A DNA stretch of 64,000 nucleotides from JBCCTX01 sp965263105 (GCA_965263105.1 CBDHGL010000002.1:248001-312000); one strand, 5' to 3'; positions 53,501-60,932 are shown, counted from the stretch's first letter. Translations and numbers: made by a program. Notes: generated from the letters alone by a model not told the origin.

Positions 53501-53659
53501 ATGTTCTCTGCTCCAAATCCAAGTTTTGGGGAGACTATCCAGGCGAATCTACAGCGTTTTTATCTGAAAAATCCGGGACTCTTCTGGTTTGCACTTATTC
53601 TGCTCGCAGCAACTGTAGGCTATATTCTATTTATTAGCCTTAGGCAGTTAAAAATTTAG
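50579..53659 (+). CDS. CHAT-domain TPR protease, membrane anchored (cassette 2)
   Basis: 1026 residues with the same plan as the gene at 43664: N-terminal hydrophobic signal (IIGSFYFLVLLFNLLYL), TPR-like repeats (about 45-490), a coiled segment, a CHAT domain (about 600-990) and a C-terminal membrane helix (LFWFALILLAATVGYILFI). The catalytic dyad is His826 (VALHAF) and Cys879 (SACNSGLG). The two CHAT proteins share blocks such as ELQS and the SACNSG region but are clearly diverged overall. It should face the periplasm. The convergent anti-sigma-like genes start 11 bases past its stop. Very AT-rich, suggesting acquisition. Confidence 0.88.
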   Translation: MNLNRQIIFSRRYFAGLEQIIGSFYFLVLLFNLLYLESFSKENRCENIFIKGIELKKEGAITQALEYFEGALKCYEFNRDSVGWLKSSLEINYTLRSRGEVVEATEFLDSVINIFQAPYSETEKKYLVWMCIQNGFNYESINNNSKAYLSYQKAIQLISYDCGYTYYWECYDTESLGKYLIYNLSNIYKEIGEYEGTLVEIPDAFLADFEKIFNKNVGKDLALLFVHKGVANSNLDKLYEAMEYFNRAGRVPNLDLETKAIIELNKGNILRKQGLNVESLSTLDLAQNYAENLRVEDEKESLYLLGKIDLYRALALRDNKELVSALSKVQKSTQTIKNYYPSSLDNNVAEHYFLEAQLLDSLGEAEKALGMYYRSLYSLCPDFNSKEEGTLPTIAQLSSERDLVDVLVGIANFYERQSEKSQNFDFLKIALDAHELAYHIEDQIRAIYSQELSRFSVSKARNSRTAQALNIAFNYWVKNPSDELANRVFFFMEKNRAQELQSDLMRQELSLKLGKDAQKLETAYRIAEYTWQKAKRDLALAQKSGSQNLQTLDKLLVSENNTKTQLKRIKDELDLILEKETPGYLNLKSHPNIIQLQELQTTLSEEEGFISFYNSSSHIYSLYISRENISFNQIPLTKPLSVTIDSLKFLLRRPLLSLDQRNDYQDYSVNLYQKLLQNIVEPHIARLLVAPCPLLYGLPLETLLTDELEGNDLYNYHKWPYAWKSLELCYVFSGTLYKGGNFYRKKTPYTYLGYAPDYGQEHFSISRVSNRRDVGELRYNTTEVLKVDSLFHLLGEKHQIYLNYNATKEAFMQTSGSAQILHVALHAFAGEDSVNIPYLLFAPDSSVFGRQVNIDTNRLYSYEVPLLDVSSELLILSACNSGLGRVVSGEGVMNFARAFRIAGVPNTIMSLWEVDDFAPSEIIPSFVSGLKLGLTKTQALNEARRAYLENPIVDNKLKSPFFWSHFILVGNPAPMFSAPNPSFGETIQANLQRFYLKNPGLFWFALILLAATVGYILFISLRQLKI

Positions 53660-53670
53660 ATAAGACAGAA

Positions 53671-54384
53671 CTATTTTTCAGTATCTGAACAATCTAATTT
53701 ATAAGACTCAATTAATTGCTTGACCTGGGATTCAAACCTGAAAAGTTCATATCGAGTTTGAAGTAAGCACAATTTCTCTTGAGCCTTTTGAGATTGTTCT
53801 GTTTTTAAATACGCTCTCCCTAAATACCAGAGTATATAGGGCTCGGAACCAGAAGCATTATGATCTTCTATCCTTTCAAATAAGGCAATCGATTTATAAT
53901 ACTGTTGGGTGTGGTAATAAGAAATGCCTAATTGGATGTCAAATTCATCTGAATTTAAGTAAAGTGAGTCAGCAATTACCAAATTCTGGCTCAGAGAGAT
54001 GATTTTTTTGTAATCCTTATTTTCTACAAGACCTTTTAGTTGTAATTGAATGGAGTCTAGCTCCAGGTAATTATTAACGCCATCTTCTAGGGTTCTTATT
54101 CTAGTATTATGCAAACTCTCCCAGAAATCTTGAGAAGGTTCAATACTAAAAATATCGGTGAGTTTCTGATGAGGTGCCTCCTCTTTGATAAGGGTTTTGG
54201 GAGTTATCCAATAAAAAACGATAAAAATTATAGCTAAGGCAGCTGCAATAGCCCCTAGGTAATAAGAAAAAGGTGTATCATTTTTTTCGGGAAAGGACGA
54301 TTGGTTGAAAGATTGGCCCCTTTTGAAGTTTGTCAATCGCTGCAAGATATTCTTCTCTGATTTCCGGATTTTTAGTAGGCTCAA
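53671..54384 (-). CDS. Anti-sigma-like protein, membrane and periplasmic part (cassette 2, frameshifted)
   Basis: 237 residues in this frame. After an unrelated start (MSLLKIRKSEKNILQRLTNF) comes GQSFNQSSFPEKND, a membrane helix (YYLGAIAAALAIIFIVFYWI) and a TPR-like C-terminal domain (LGISYYHTQQYYKSIALFER). The N-terminal anti-sigma helices are encoded in the overlapping frame at 54278-54574. Removing one G from GGGG in the AAAAGGGG run near 54318 joins them (DKLQKGQSFN) into one protein of about 300 residues that matches the intact homologue at 46629-47504 along its length. Confidence 0.6.
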   Translation of the reverse strand: MSLLKIRKSEKNILQRLTNFKRGQSFNQSSFPEKNDTPFSYYLGAIAAALAIIFIVFYWITPKTLIKEEAPHQKLTDIFSIEPSQDFWESLHNTRIRTLEDGVNNYLELDSIQLQLKGLVENKDYKKIISLSQNLVIADSLYLNSDEFDIQLGISYYHTQQYYKSIALFERIEDHNASGSEPYILWYLGRAYLKTEQSQKAQEKLCLLQTRYELFRFESQVKQLIESYKLDCSDTEK

Positions 54385-54574
54385 TTTGTTTTAGTTCATT
54401 TTTCCGTTTATCAACTAAGGTTTTAAATTTAGCATACTCCCACAATTCTTTATACTCAATCCATAGCTTCTCTAACTCAGGATCATTTTTAATCAAATCC
54501 ATAATCTCCCCTTCCTCTTTTGAGGACAGTTCTCCAACTACAAGAGCTTCAATAAGTTTCTCTGGAACTTTCAT
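54278..54574 (-). CDS. Anti-sigma-like protein, cytoplasmic N-terminal part (cassette 2, frameshifted)
   Basis: 98 residues: LIEALVVGELSSKEEGEIMDLI corresponds to YKSGLLSPEEERFVEEQL of the cassette 1 protein, and the coiled part follows (KFKTLVDKRKNELKQIE). The last 13 residues (PIFQPIVLSRKK) are out of frame relative to the homologue. See the preceding entry for the single-base shift that links the two pieces. It lies 112 bases downstream of the sigma gene on the same strand. Confidence 0.6.
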   Translation of the reverse strand: MKVPEKLIEALVVGELSSKEEGEIMDLIKNDPELEKLWIEYKELWEYAKFKTLVDKRKNELKQIEPTKNPEIREEYLAAIDKLQKGPIFQPIVLSRKK

Positions 54575-54686
54575 GTTTGAAACAAGCTATTAACCTCAAA
54601 AGCAAAAAAATAAATATAATTACGACTTCGTACTTAATATATCGAATCCATTTGCTATATCTTAATATATACATAAACTATTTCTA

Positions 54687-55259
54687 CTATCTTAGGCTCT
54701 TTCTTTTTTCGATACACTTTCTGAGTTTACCGATACATCCATATTTGGTAACACTGACTGAATTCTTATTTTTTAAGTCCGTTTGATTCAGGATATCATC
54801 TATGGTGTAGCCCTCTAAATATAAGCCGATCACCTCTTTGCATAAATCATTCAGTTTCTCCCAACAGATTGCAAAATCCTCATCGTCCCAAATACTATCA
54901 GCTAATTCGGGATTTGGAATAAACTTGGCTACTCCACCCAAATCCTCCAAATAAGGTTTTTTGCTTTCCTTCCTTATATAGTCTACACATTTGTTATAAC
55001 ATATCCGATAAATGAATGTCGAGCAGGAACGACCAGATTGGAATTTAAACTTACCTGCAGCTATTTTGTATTCAAATTCAGCTATAGCTTCATAATAGGC
55101 ATCGCGAACTATTTCATGGGGAAGGTGTAAGTCTTGGGCGATTTTGTGAATAAAGCCTTCAAACTCTCTGAAAACTTTGTATATAACTCGTTCACGATCC
55201 ACGCCCCCTTTGAGAATCTGTTCTATGATCTCTTCACATGACAGGGGAAGACTGGACAT
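54687..55259 (-). CDS. ECF-like sigma-70 factor (cassette 2)
   Basis: 190 residues, intact. Region 2 is visible in VFREFEGFIHKIAQDL, then CSTFIYRICYNKCVDYIRKE; region 4 in IGLYLEGYTIDDILNQ and NSVSVTKYGCIGKLRKCI. It is the homologue of the broken sigma gene at 47623-48727 but has no adaptor domain in front. The start MSSLPLSCEEIIEQILKGG aligns with SSKKIVEEVRKG there. It precedes the split anti-sigma-like gene, as expected for sigma/anti-sigma pairs. Its targets could include the CHAT operon, but no shared promoter box was found. Confidence 0.75.
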   Translation of the reverse strand: MSSLPLSCEEIIEQILKGGVDRERVIYKVFREFEGFIHKIAQDLHLPHEIVRDAYYEAIAEFEYKIAAGKFKFQSGRSCSTFIYRICYNKCVDYIRKESKKPYLEDLGGVAKFIPNPELADSIWDDEDFAICWEKLNDLCKEVIGLYLEGYTIDDILNQTDLKNKNSVSVTKYGCIGKLRKCIEKRKSLR

Positions 55260-55453
55260 ACGATTGGCAGAGGGAATTTACAAGGTTAATAATTCAACAA
55301 AGGTAAGATAAATATTGAAAAAAGAGATAAGCTTACCCCATGGGAGATAAGGAGGCGAAAATTGTATCCAAATTAATCAATGGTTTCAATCTGAACTCAA
55401 TAGATTTAATGATGAAATTCTTCTCCGAAGATTTAATAATTCTGTTTTCTAAT

Positions 55454-55817
55454 TGCAGCACATCCCCCTCCCCCTCCGTCAATAAACTATCCACACACCT
55501 GGGTACGGTACCCAAATTCTACACGGGATTATTTTTGTCCTTTTTTTGAGAAAATTCATGGGCTATCTTGAGGCACTCGACCTAAAAATGAATACACACG
55601 CTAATCTACGGCGGCGCCTCTGGGCGCTTTGTCTGGGACTTCTGACTATTGCGCTTGCTCACGCCCAATCCGATAGCCTGCGCTATTTCAATCCCGCCCA
55701 CCGGGTGGAACTGGGGATCAATGCGACGGCTACCCTTAGCACCTTCGTGGGGAATGAAACCGTAGGGATTTCTCCTGCTGACTACCCGCTTTCCATTAAA
55801 TTCATGCAAGGCTCCAA
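55454..55817 (+). repeat. 364-bp direct repeat, right copy
   Basis: Right partner of 49092-49455, containing the leader (GGGTACGGTACCC) and the first 230 coding bases of the intact gene at 55588. The copies are 6,362 bases apart in the same orientation. Confidence 0.85.
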
Positions 55818-56274
55818 GGCTGCCTGGCGCTTAGGCCTGGGCATAGAAACTAGCATTGAGGAATCGGATGGAACGGGCTTAGGGATCATCACAGAAAATG
55901 AACTCATCAACTTTTATGGAAGAGCTGGCTTCGAATGGCGAAAGATTTTGTCTCAACGCTGGATGTTTTTTGCAGGGCTAGACGCCTTGTTTTCTGTTGG
56001 GAGAGACAACGGAAGGTCCAATACGCTGATAGGGGCTACCGAACTCAACATTGACCGATGGGCCATAGGGGGAGGGCCCGTATATGGAATACAGTTTGCC
56101 ATCAATCCCCGGCTTCACGTCGGTACAGAAGGCAATATATATCTGACCTTAGTTCATACGGTACGGGAAGAAATATTTGAATTTGATCCCCAACTCAACA
56201 ATTCCCGGACAACTGATGTCTGGGACTTGCGCACCAATGTTCCCCAATGGCTATACCTAACCCTCAGGCTATGA
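55588..56274 (+). CDS. Outer-membrane beta-barrel-like protein
   Basis: 228 residues from ATG 55588 (MNTHANLRRRLWALCLGLLT), giving a good signal peptide ending AHAQ; the longer frame from 55546 adds 14 residues. The mature part has alternating polar/hydrophobic strands (RVELGINATATLSTFVG, WRLGLGIETSIEESDG, WMFFAGLDALFSVGRD, GGGPVYGIQFAINPRLHVG) and ends in LYLTLRL, consistent with a small outer-membrane barrel. No named family. The next gene overlaps it by four bases and has a similar plan, so they are a tandem pair. Confidence 0.65.
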   Translation: MNTHANLRRRLWALCLGLLTIALAHAQSDSLRYFNPAHRVELGINATATLSTFVGNETVGISPADYPLSIKFMQGSKAAWRLGLGIETSIEESDGTGLGIITENELINFYGRAGFEWRKILSQRWMFFAGLDALFSVGRDNGRSNTLIGATELNIDRWAIGGGPVYGIQFAINPRLHVGTEGNIYLTLVHTVREEIFEFDPQLNNSRTTDVWDLRTNVPQWLYLTLRL

Positions 56275-56873
56275 AGAAGTTTATGCTATACATAGGCGTA
56301 TGGGTTATGCTGTTTGCGCCTTTGAACTCCTGGGGACAGGAGACGGAACCGGTAAAACCCGTCAAAAAACCCTGGCGGACCAAAAAGCCGCGCAGGATCA
56401 AAGAGTGGGGCCTGAATATGTCTCCCTTATTGGTGCAGTTTGCCCCTTTCAAGCGCACTGCCGCTAGAACTGGGCCCTATAACATCACCTACAAGGCCCT
56501 TAGATATGACAACAGTCGAGCCTTTCGAATGGCACTGGGAGTCTTTATTGATTTCGAAAATGAAGAGAGAAACCATATCAATTTCCGCATAGGTCGTGAA
56601 CGCAGAAGACAGATTACTGAGAAGATCCGATTTATTCACGGGATAGATGCCGTGTTCTTTGTCGGGCATATGAACATCCCCAATGAGGAGGATCCCTTAT
56701 TTTTTGATGCAACAGGAGTAGGCTTGGGAATTCCCTTGGGCTTGGAGTATGATATCAATAAGTCTATGAGTTTGTCTACGGAAAGCTTTCTATACATAGG
56801 AACCCATTCCTTCAATGGGGTGGGATTTCAGATTGTGCCGCCTGTGGCCTTGTTTGTGAATGTGAGGTTCTAA
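56271..56873 (+). CDS. Outer-membrane beta-barrel-like protein, tandem paralogue
   Basis: 200 residues from ATG 56271 (MKKFMLYIGVWVMLFAPLNS, signal peptide), overlapping the preceding stop as ATGA. Strand-like segments (WGLNMSPLLVQFAPF, RMALGVFIDFENEE, HGIDAVFFVGHMN, GLGIPLGLEYDINKSMSLS) and the ending PPVALFVNVRF with a terminal phenylalanine are typical of outer-membrane barrels. It shares length and layout with the upstream protein. Function unknown; location next to the CHAT cassette may be chance or reflect a sensed envelope component. Confidence 0.65.
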   Translation: MKKFMLYIGVWVMLFAPLNSWGQETEPVKPVKKPWRTKKPRRIKEWGLNMSPLLVQFAPFKRTAARTGPYNITYKALRYDNSRAFRMALGVFIDFENEERNHINFRIGRERRRQITEKIRFIHGIDAVFFVGHMNIPNEEDPLFFDATGVGLGIPLGLEYDINKSMSLSTESFLYIGTHSFNGVGFQIVPPVALFVNVRF

Positions 56874-57006
56874 ATAGTTTGATAGTCCACAGTCGACGGT
56901 CCACGGTTTGGGGAATAGATAAGTTATCTAGGTAGGGTAGGCGTAGGGCCAACGCCACGGCTTGGCCAAAATATCGAAAGGTCGATAGACCAAAGTAATC
57001 TTAAGC

Positions 57007-57233
57007 TAATTTAACCTGAGTTTGGGATAAGAAGCTAGGATAAAATTACAAACTTAGGTGTGTAGGCCTGCAAAATTCGTTGGGAACCGGGGGGGCTGGT
57101 GCTGTTGTCTGGAATTTTGCGATTTTTGGCGCTACGTTTTTCTAAAAAAGGTAGCTAACTCATCAAGAAAGGAACATAGTTATTAATAACTTCCCGGTAA
57201 TAAGGGGATTGTTATCCAAAACTCAAGTTAATT
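57007..57233 (+). repeat. Dispersed intergenic repeat, copy 2
   Basis: Matches 24608-24806, with an insertion (about 57187-57212) near the right end. Contains the CTAC..GTAG hairpin at about 57132-57154. Confidence 0.75.
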
Positions 57234-57360
57234 TGTGAGTGTCACAACAAAGCGCTTAGGAGTGCATCCCGATACAGACTGTTTCGGGACGGGGAGGGGG
57301 CATTACAGGGAAAAGGCGGTGGTTAGTTCGCGGTAGATTTTTTGGTTCTTTTTTATCATT

Positions 57361-57497
57361 TAACCCATTTAAAGTTTTTACTTTTCCCTAATTCTGGCGG
57401 GTTGGTCCTGAAAATTCGGCGCGGTGGATGGCAAGTGGGTAGGCCTTGGTTGGAATTTTCTTGATTTTTGCCATACTTTTCATCAAGGGAAAGTATG
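57361..57497 (-). repeat. Related intergenic hairpin element
   Basis: It contains TTGGTCCTGAAAATTCGG, then GGAATTTTCTTGATTTTTG and a stem CATACTTT (57472-57479) / AAAGTATG (57490-57497). The order of words (AAAATTCG, GGAATTTT, GATTTTTG, hairpin) parallels the repeat at 57007-57233, suggesting one family of elements. Confidence 0.45.
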
Positions 57498-57631
57498 AAA
57501 TAGATTAAAAAATGACGTATTAAAGTTTTTGAAAAAACTTTATATGACCTCATTGAAAAAAGAACGTACCCAACAAGCAGCGTAACGCAATAAAACAACG
57601 TCATATAATTAACACCTAAAATCTCCATCCA

Positions 57632-58849
57632 ATGAAACTATTAAAATTGTTTCCCTTGTTGCTCGGCCTGGGCCTGATGATCCTGTTGGAAAGTTGTGAT
57701 CCCATTAACTCAGATACCCCTCGAGGAGAGCTTGTCCCTAAGCTTCCTGAGGTAGCCCTGGACTACAAGGGAATTGAACTTCCCCAGCATTTTGGCTTGG
57801 AAGGACAGTTGATCCGCAAAGAGGAAATCAACAATGAGGTAGCCACTCTGGGCAGGGTTTTGTTCTATGACACGCGCTTGTCGATCAACAATACCATCTC
57901 TTGCGGCTCTTGCCACAAGCAGCATTTGGGCTTTGCCGATGGAGAAAAGGTGAGTACCGGGTTCCGAGGAAAACAGACCACCCGTAATTCTATGTCCATC
58001 GCCAACCCCGCTATGAGCGGTCAATTGTTTTGGGACTCCCGGGTGAGCAGTGTCAGAGACCTGGTACTGGAACCCGTCCAAAACCATATAGAGATGGGAA
58101 TGGAGGATTTGGGTCTTTTGGAGAAAAAACTGGCAAATACAGAATTTTATCCCGTCTTATTTGAAAAAGCCTTTGGAGACCCCGGGATTAGTTCAGACAG
58201 AATCGCTGAAGGGATGTCCCAGTTTCTCCGTGCCATGGTATCCAAGGATTCCAAGTTTGACCAGGGGCAGACCTCCAGCTTCGATAATTTCACCGCCAAA
58301 GAAGAGCTGGGAAGAAGCCTCTTCTTCAGCCAGAAACTCCAATGTTCCGGTTGCCATGGAGGAATCAACTTTGGCAATATCCCCAATAATCAAGACCTTT
58401 TCTTTGCGACCGACCGGCTGATGTCGCAGGAGGGTTTTGACGAGGACGCCTTCTTCTCAAATGATTTGGCCTTTTCCGTTTCTTCAGCAGGAAGTGAATA
58501 TGGAACCCCAGAAACGCTGGGCACAACTAGCATAGGCCTTGATGTCGTTTCTGAAGATCCGGGCTTGAGAAATGGTAACTTTAAAATACCCTCTTTACGT
58601 AATATATCTGTTACGGCCCCTTACATGCACGACGGACGTTTTCAGTCTTTGGAGGAGGTCATCGACTTCTACAATAGCGGCATCCAGCCCCACCAAGACC
58701 TGGACGATAAGTTCCGCGATGCCAACGGCCATCCCATCAAAATGGGCTTAAGCACCCTGGAAAAGGAAGCCTTGGTTGCCTTTCTTGGTACCTTGACGGA
58801 CAACACCTTTATGCGTGAAGAGCGTTTCTCCGATCCGTTTAGTAAATAG
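57632..58849 (+). CDS. Diheme cytochrome c peroxidase (lipoprotein)
   Basis: 405 residues. A lipoprotein signal (LLGLGLMILLESCDP) precedes two heme sites: CGSCH at 91-95 and CSGCH at 238-242. LFYDTRLS, HLGFADGEKVSTG and the C-terminal KIPSLRNISVTAPYMHDGRF are typical of the CcpA/MauG group. It reduces hydrogen peroxide with electrons from a small cytochrome on the outer face of the inner membrane or in the periplasm. It stands alone between repeat regions; the peroxiredoxin at 60253 may serve a related purpose. Confidence 0.9.
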   Translation: MKLLKLFPLLLGLGLMILLESCDPINSDTPRGELVPKLPEVALDYKGIELPQHFGLEGQLIRKEEINNEVATLGRVLFYDTRLSINNTISCGSCHKQHLGFADGEKVSTGFRGKQTTRNSMSIANPAMSGQLFWDSRVSSVRDLVLEPVQNHIEMGMEDLGLLEKKLANTEFYPVLFEKAFGDPGISSDRIAEGMSQFLRAMVSKDSKFDQGQTSSFDNFTAKEELGRSLFFSQKLQCSGCHGGINFGNIPNNQDLFFATDRLMSQEGFDEDAFFSNDLAFSVSSAGSEYGTPETLGTTSIGLDVVSEDPGLRNGNFKIPSLRNISVTAPYMHDGRFQSLEEVIDFYNSGIQPHQDLDDKFRDANGHPIKMGLSTLEKEALVAFLGTLTDNTFMREERFSDPFSK

Positions 58850-59030
58850 GAAATGCGTGATTAGGTCCTAAGACCAATATTTTCGGCTTACAAGGTAAAA
58901 CCCTATAATTTCTCCTCCTCGCTTCAGCTTCGTATGCTGATCGAGGAGGAGTACGCTTTTCGAAGAAAAGTGGGGGGAACCCTGGCGAAATCACTATGAT
59001 TTTTCGGGTTGTTTCCGGACCCCTTTTGAG

Positions 59031-59080
59031 TTTCCCCTAGGAGGGGAAAAAAGGGAAACGGGGCTGCAGCGGAAGGGTAC
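59031..59080 (+). repeat. Dispersed repeat core, copy 2
   Basis: Same 50-base core as 20756-20805 (TTTCCCCTAG to GCAGCGGAAGGGTAC) with a handful of differences. Confidence 0.6.
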
Positions 59081-59196
59081 CCAAAAGGAGAAAAGAAGAG
59101 AAAATTTCTCTTAACCGAACGGCTATGCCCTTTAGGGGGTGCTATGTCGGTAGAATTAGCCAACTCTCTCCTAAATTATATCGATAAAGCAAGGAA

Positions 59197-59481
59197 AAAC
59201 TGTGGACCGCCGACTATCCAACTATTTAACCAACCTAAACTGTGGACCGCCGACTATCCAACTATTTAACCAACCTAAACTGTGGACCGTCGACTATCCA
59301 ACTATTTAACCAACCTAAACTGTGGATCCAACTATTTAACCAACCTAAACTGTGGACCGCCGACTATCCAACTATTTAACCAACCTAAACTGTGGACCGT
59401 CGACTATCCAACTATTTAACTAATCCTAAACTGTGGACCGTCGACTAAATAACTCCTAAACTGTGGACCGTCGACTAAATA
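59197..59481 (+). repeat. Tandem array of eight units of about 40 bp
   Basis: Units start at 59197, 59237, 59277, 59317, 59347, 59387, 59428 and 59458. A full unit is AAACTGTGGACCGCCGACTA then TCCAACTATTTAACCAACCT; the fourth lacks ten internal bases and the last two are shortened. Variation (CCGCCG/CCGTCG) is shared between units. The same GTCGAC-centred words occur singly near 56890 and 63695. Confidence 0.9.
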
Positions 59482-59488
59482 CTCCCCG

Positions 59489-60100
59489 CTACTTCCCTCT
59501 CAACGGATTCATAAACTCATGTGTGGGAGTCTTTTTCTGGGACTTGGACTTGTCAGAACGATTCAAGACGAAGCCAAATATGCCCCCGCAAACCCCTCCG
59601 ATGATGTGGGCAAATTGGGAGACATTGTCGCTGCCGAGGGAGTTAAAAATTTCTCGCCCCAAATAGAGGATAACAACAAGAATAAAGGTCAGAGGGATGT
59701 TGCCTCCTTGAGAATTGGTGAAAGATCCCAGCAGGATCATCATAAATACAATTCCGCTGGCACCAAGTAAGGCCGTATCAAAAAAGATAATCTGAAGAAC
59801 CCCTGTCAATAAGGCCGTTAGCAAAATCATGAACAGCATGTCCCGAGAGCCATATTTTTCTTCCAAAATAGGTCCGATCAGAAGGATAATGGCAAAATTA
59901 CTCACCAAATGCTCCCAACTGCCGTGCCCCAATGCATGGGAAAACAGCCGCAGATACCAAATGGGATCCCAGGGTTCAAAGACGGGATAGATGGTAAAAA
60001 AAGGCATGAGGGAAGCTCCCAGGTATTGATCCAGCAACAATACAACAGTGGAGATCAGTGCGAAGGTTAAAATTACCGGGGAATTGTATTGAATTCTCAT
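59489..60100 (-). CDS. Rhomboid family intramembrane serine protease
   Basis: 203 residues with six hydrophobic segments. The catalytic dyad is Ser115 in LLGASGIVFM and His165 in FAHIIGGVCGG; HGSWEHLVSNFAIILLIG supplies the conserved HLxxN region. Rhomboids cut membrane helices. The C-terminal tail is basic and hydrophilic. The tandem array ends just beyond its stop. In principle a rhomboid could act on the one-TM anti-sigma-like proteins of this window, but nothing links them beyond distance. Confidence 0.85.
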   Translation of the reverse strand: MRIQYNSPVILTFALISTVVLLLDQYLGASLMPFFTIYPVFEPWDPIWYLRLFSHALGHGSWEHLVSNFAIILLIGPILEEKYGSRDMLFMILLTALLTGVLQIIFFDTALLGASGIVFMMILLGSFTNSQGGNIPLTFILVVILYLGREIFNSLGSDNVSQFAHIIGGVCGGIFGFVLNRSDKSKSQKKTPTHEFMNPLRGK

Positions 60101-60252
60101 GAGGGCTTTACTACCAAAATCTTACCAAGTATACCCAATATTAGGGGAAAATGTTTCCTCAAACAATATAATATGAAAAACATTGATTTCATGAAGCCTT
60201 TTGAGGGGCTTAGCGTATGTGCTAGTACGTATAACCATTAAACAATTCACTC

Positions 60253-60888
60253 ATGGCAATCAGACTTGGAGACATCGCTCCAGACTTCACCGTAGAAAGT
60301 ACACAGGGTACTATTAGCTTCCACGAATGGTTGGGGTCCAGTTGGGGAATTCTCTTTTCTCACCCAGCAGACTATACCCCGGTTTGCACCACCGAACTGG
60401 GCCGGACAGCCCAATTAAAGGAAGAATTTGACAAACGCAATGTAAAGTTCCTGGCTATCAGTGTGGATCCCCTAGACTCCCATCAGGGTTGGATCAAGGA
60501 CATCAATGAAACCCAGAATACCACGGTCAATTTTCCCATCATTGCTGACCCCGACAGAAAGGTAGCAGAGTTGTATGACATGATCCATCCCAATGCTACA
60601 GAGAAAACGACCGTTAGGTCCGTCTTTGTCATAGGGCCCGACAAAAAAGTCAAGTTGACGATTACCTATCCCCCATCCACTGGTAGAAATTTTGCTGAGA
60701 TCTTGCGCGTTATTGACTCTCTGCAACTTACAGCCAATTACAGCGTGGCGACTCCTGCTGATTGGGCGGACGGAGAGGATGTCATTATTTCTCCCTCTGT
60801 ACCAGATGAAGAGGTTCCACAAAAATTCCCCAAAGGGCACAAACGGATAAAACCTTATTTAAGAACAACGCCTCAGCCAAATAAATAG
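60253..60888 (+). CDS. 1-Cys peroxiredoxin (Prx6 type)
   Basis: 211 residues. The only cysteine is the peroxidatic Cys45 in HPADYTPVCTTELG, so it is a 1-Cys enzyme. ISVDPLDSHQGWIKDI and the extended C-terminal domain (DGEDVIISPSVPDEE) are those of the Prx6 subfamily. It reduces hydrogen peroxide and lipid hydroperoxides in the cytoplasm. It is convergent with murF, 44 bases apart. Confidence 0.9.
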   Translation: MAIRLGDIAPDFTVESTQGTISFHEWLGSSWGILFSHPADYTPVCTTELGRTAQLKEEFDKRNVKFLAISVDPLDSHQGWIKDINETQNTTVNFPIIADPDRKVAELYDMIHPNATEKTTVRSVFVIGPDKKVKLTITYPPSTGRNFAEILRVIDSLQLTANYSVATPADWADGEDVIISPSVPDEEVPQKFPKGHKRIKPYLRTTPQPNK

Positions 60889-60932
60889 AATCTTCCTAGG
60901 TAGGTATCGAAAAATTGAATTGGGGGAATTTA

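Larger units (their letters stand above)
56874..57631. other. Gene-free region made of repeats
   Basis: Contains a GTCGAC-centred word (GTCCACAGTCGACGGTCCAC about 56886-56905), the second copy of the dispersed repeat (57007-57233) and a second hairpin element (57361-57497). The 90-codon minus-strand frame at 57356-57628 runs across the latter and is unlikely to be a gene. Confidence 0.55.
58850..59488. other. Gene-free region with dispersed and tandem repeats
   Basis: About 640 bases with the second copy of the TTTCCCCTAG..GGGTAC repeat (59031-59080) and a tandem array (59197-59481). No credible gene. Confidence 0.6.

Noticed and set aside
43664..53659. CHAT proteins as part of a gasdermin or type III-E CRISPR (craspase) system
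   Set aside because: No gasdermin-like gene, no cas gene and no CRISPR array are present, and both CHAT proteins have membrane-export signals.
54278..54384. Programmed frameshift signal (AAAAGGGG) in the anti-sigma-like gene
   Set aside because: The needed shift is +1, whereas this kind of slippery run favours -1; the same +1 error at other four-base runs makes a sequence error or mutation more likely. Not excluded.
55333..55549. Short ORFs on both strands before the outer-membrane-like gene
   Set aside because: They overlap the leader of the direct repeat and show no family pattern or plausible start.
57356..57628. Minus-strand ORF of 90 codons
   Set aside because: It runs through the dispersed hairpin element and lacks any family pattern; such frames arise from the repeat itself.
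59197..59481. Possible CRISPR array
   Set aside because: The whole 40-bp unit repeats without unique spacers, and no cas genes are present; it is a plain tandem repeat.
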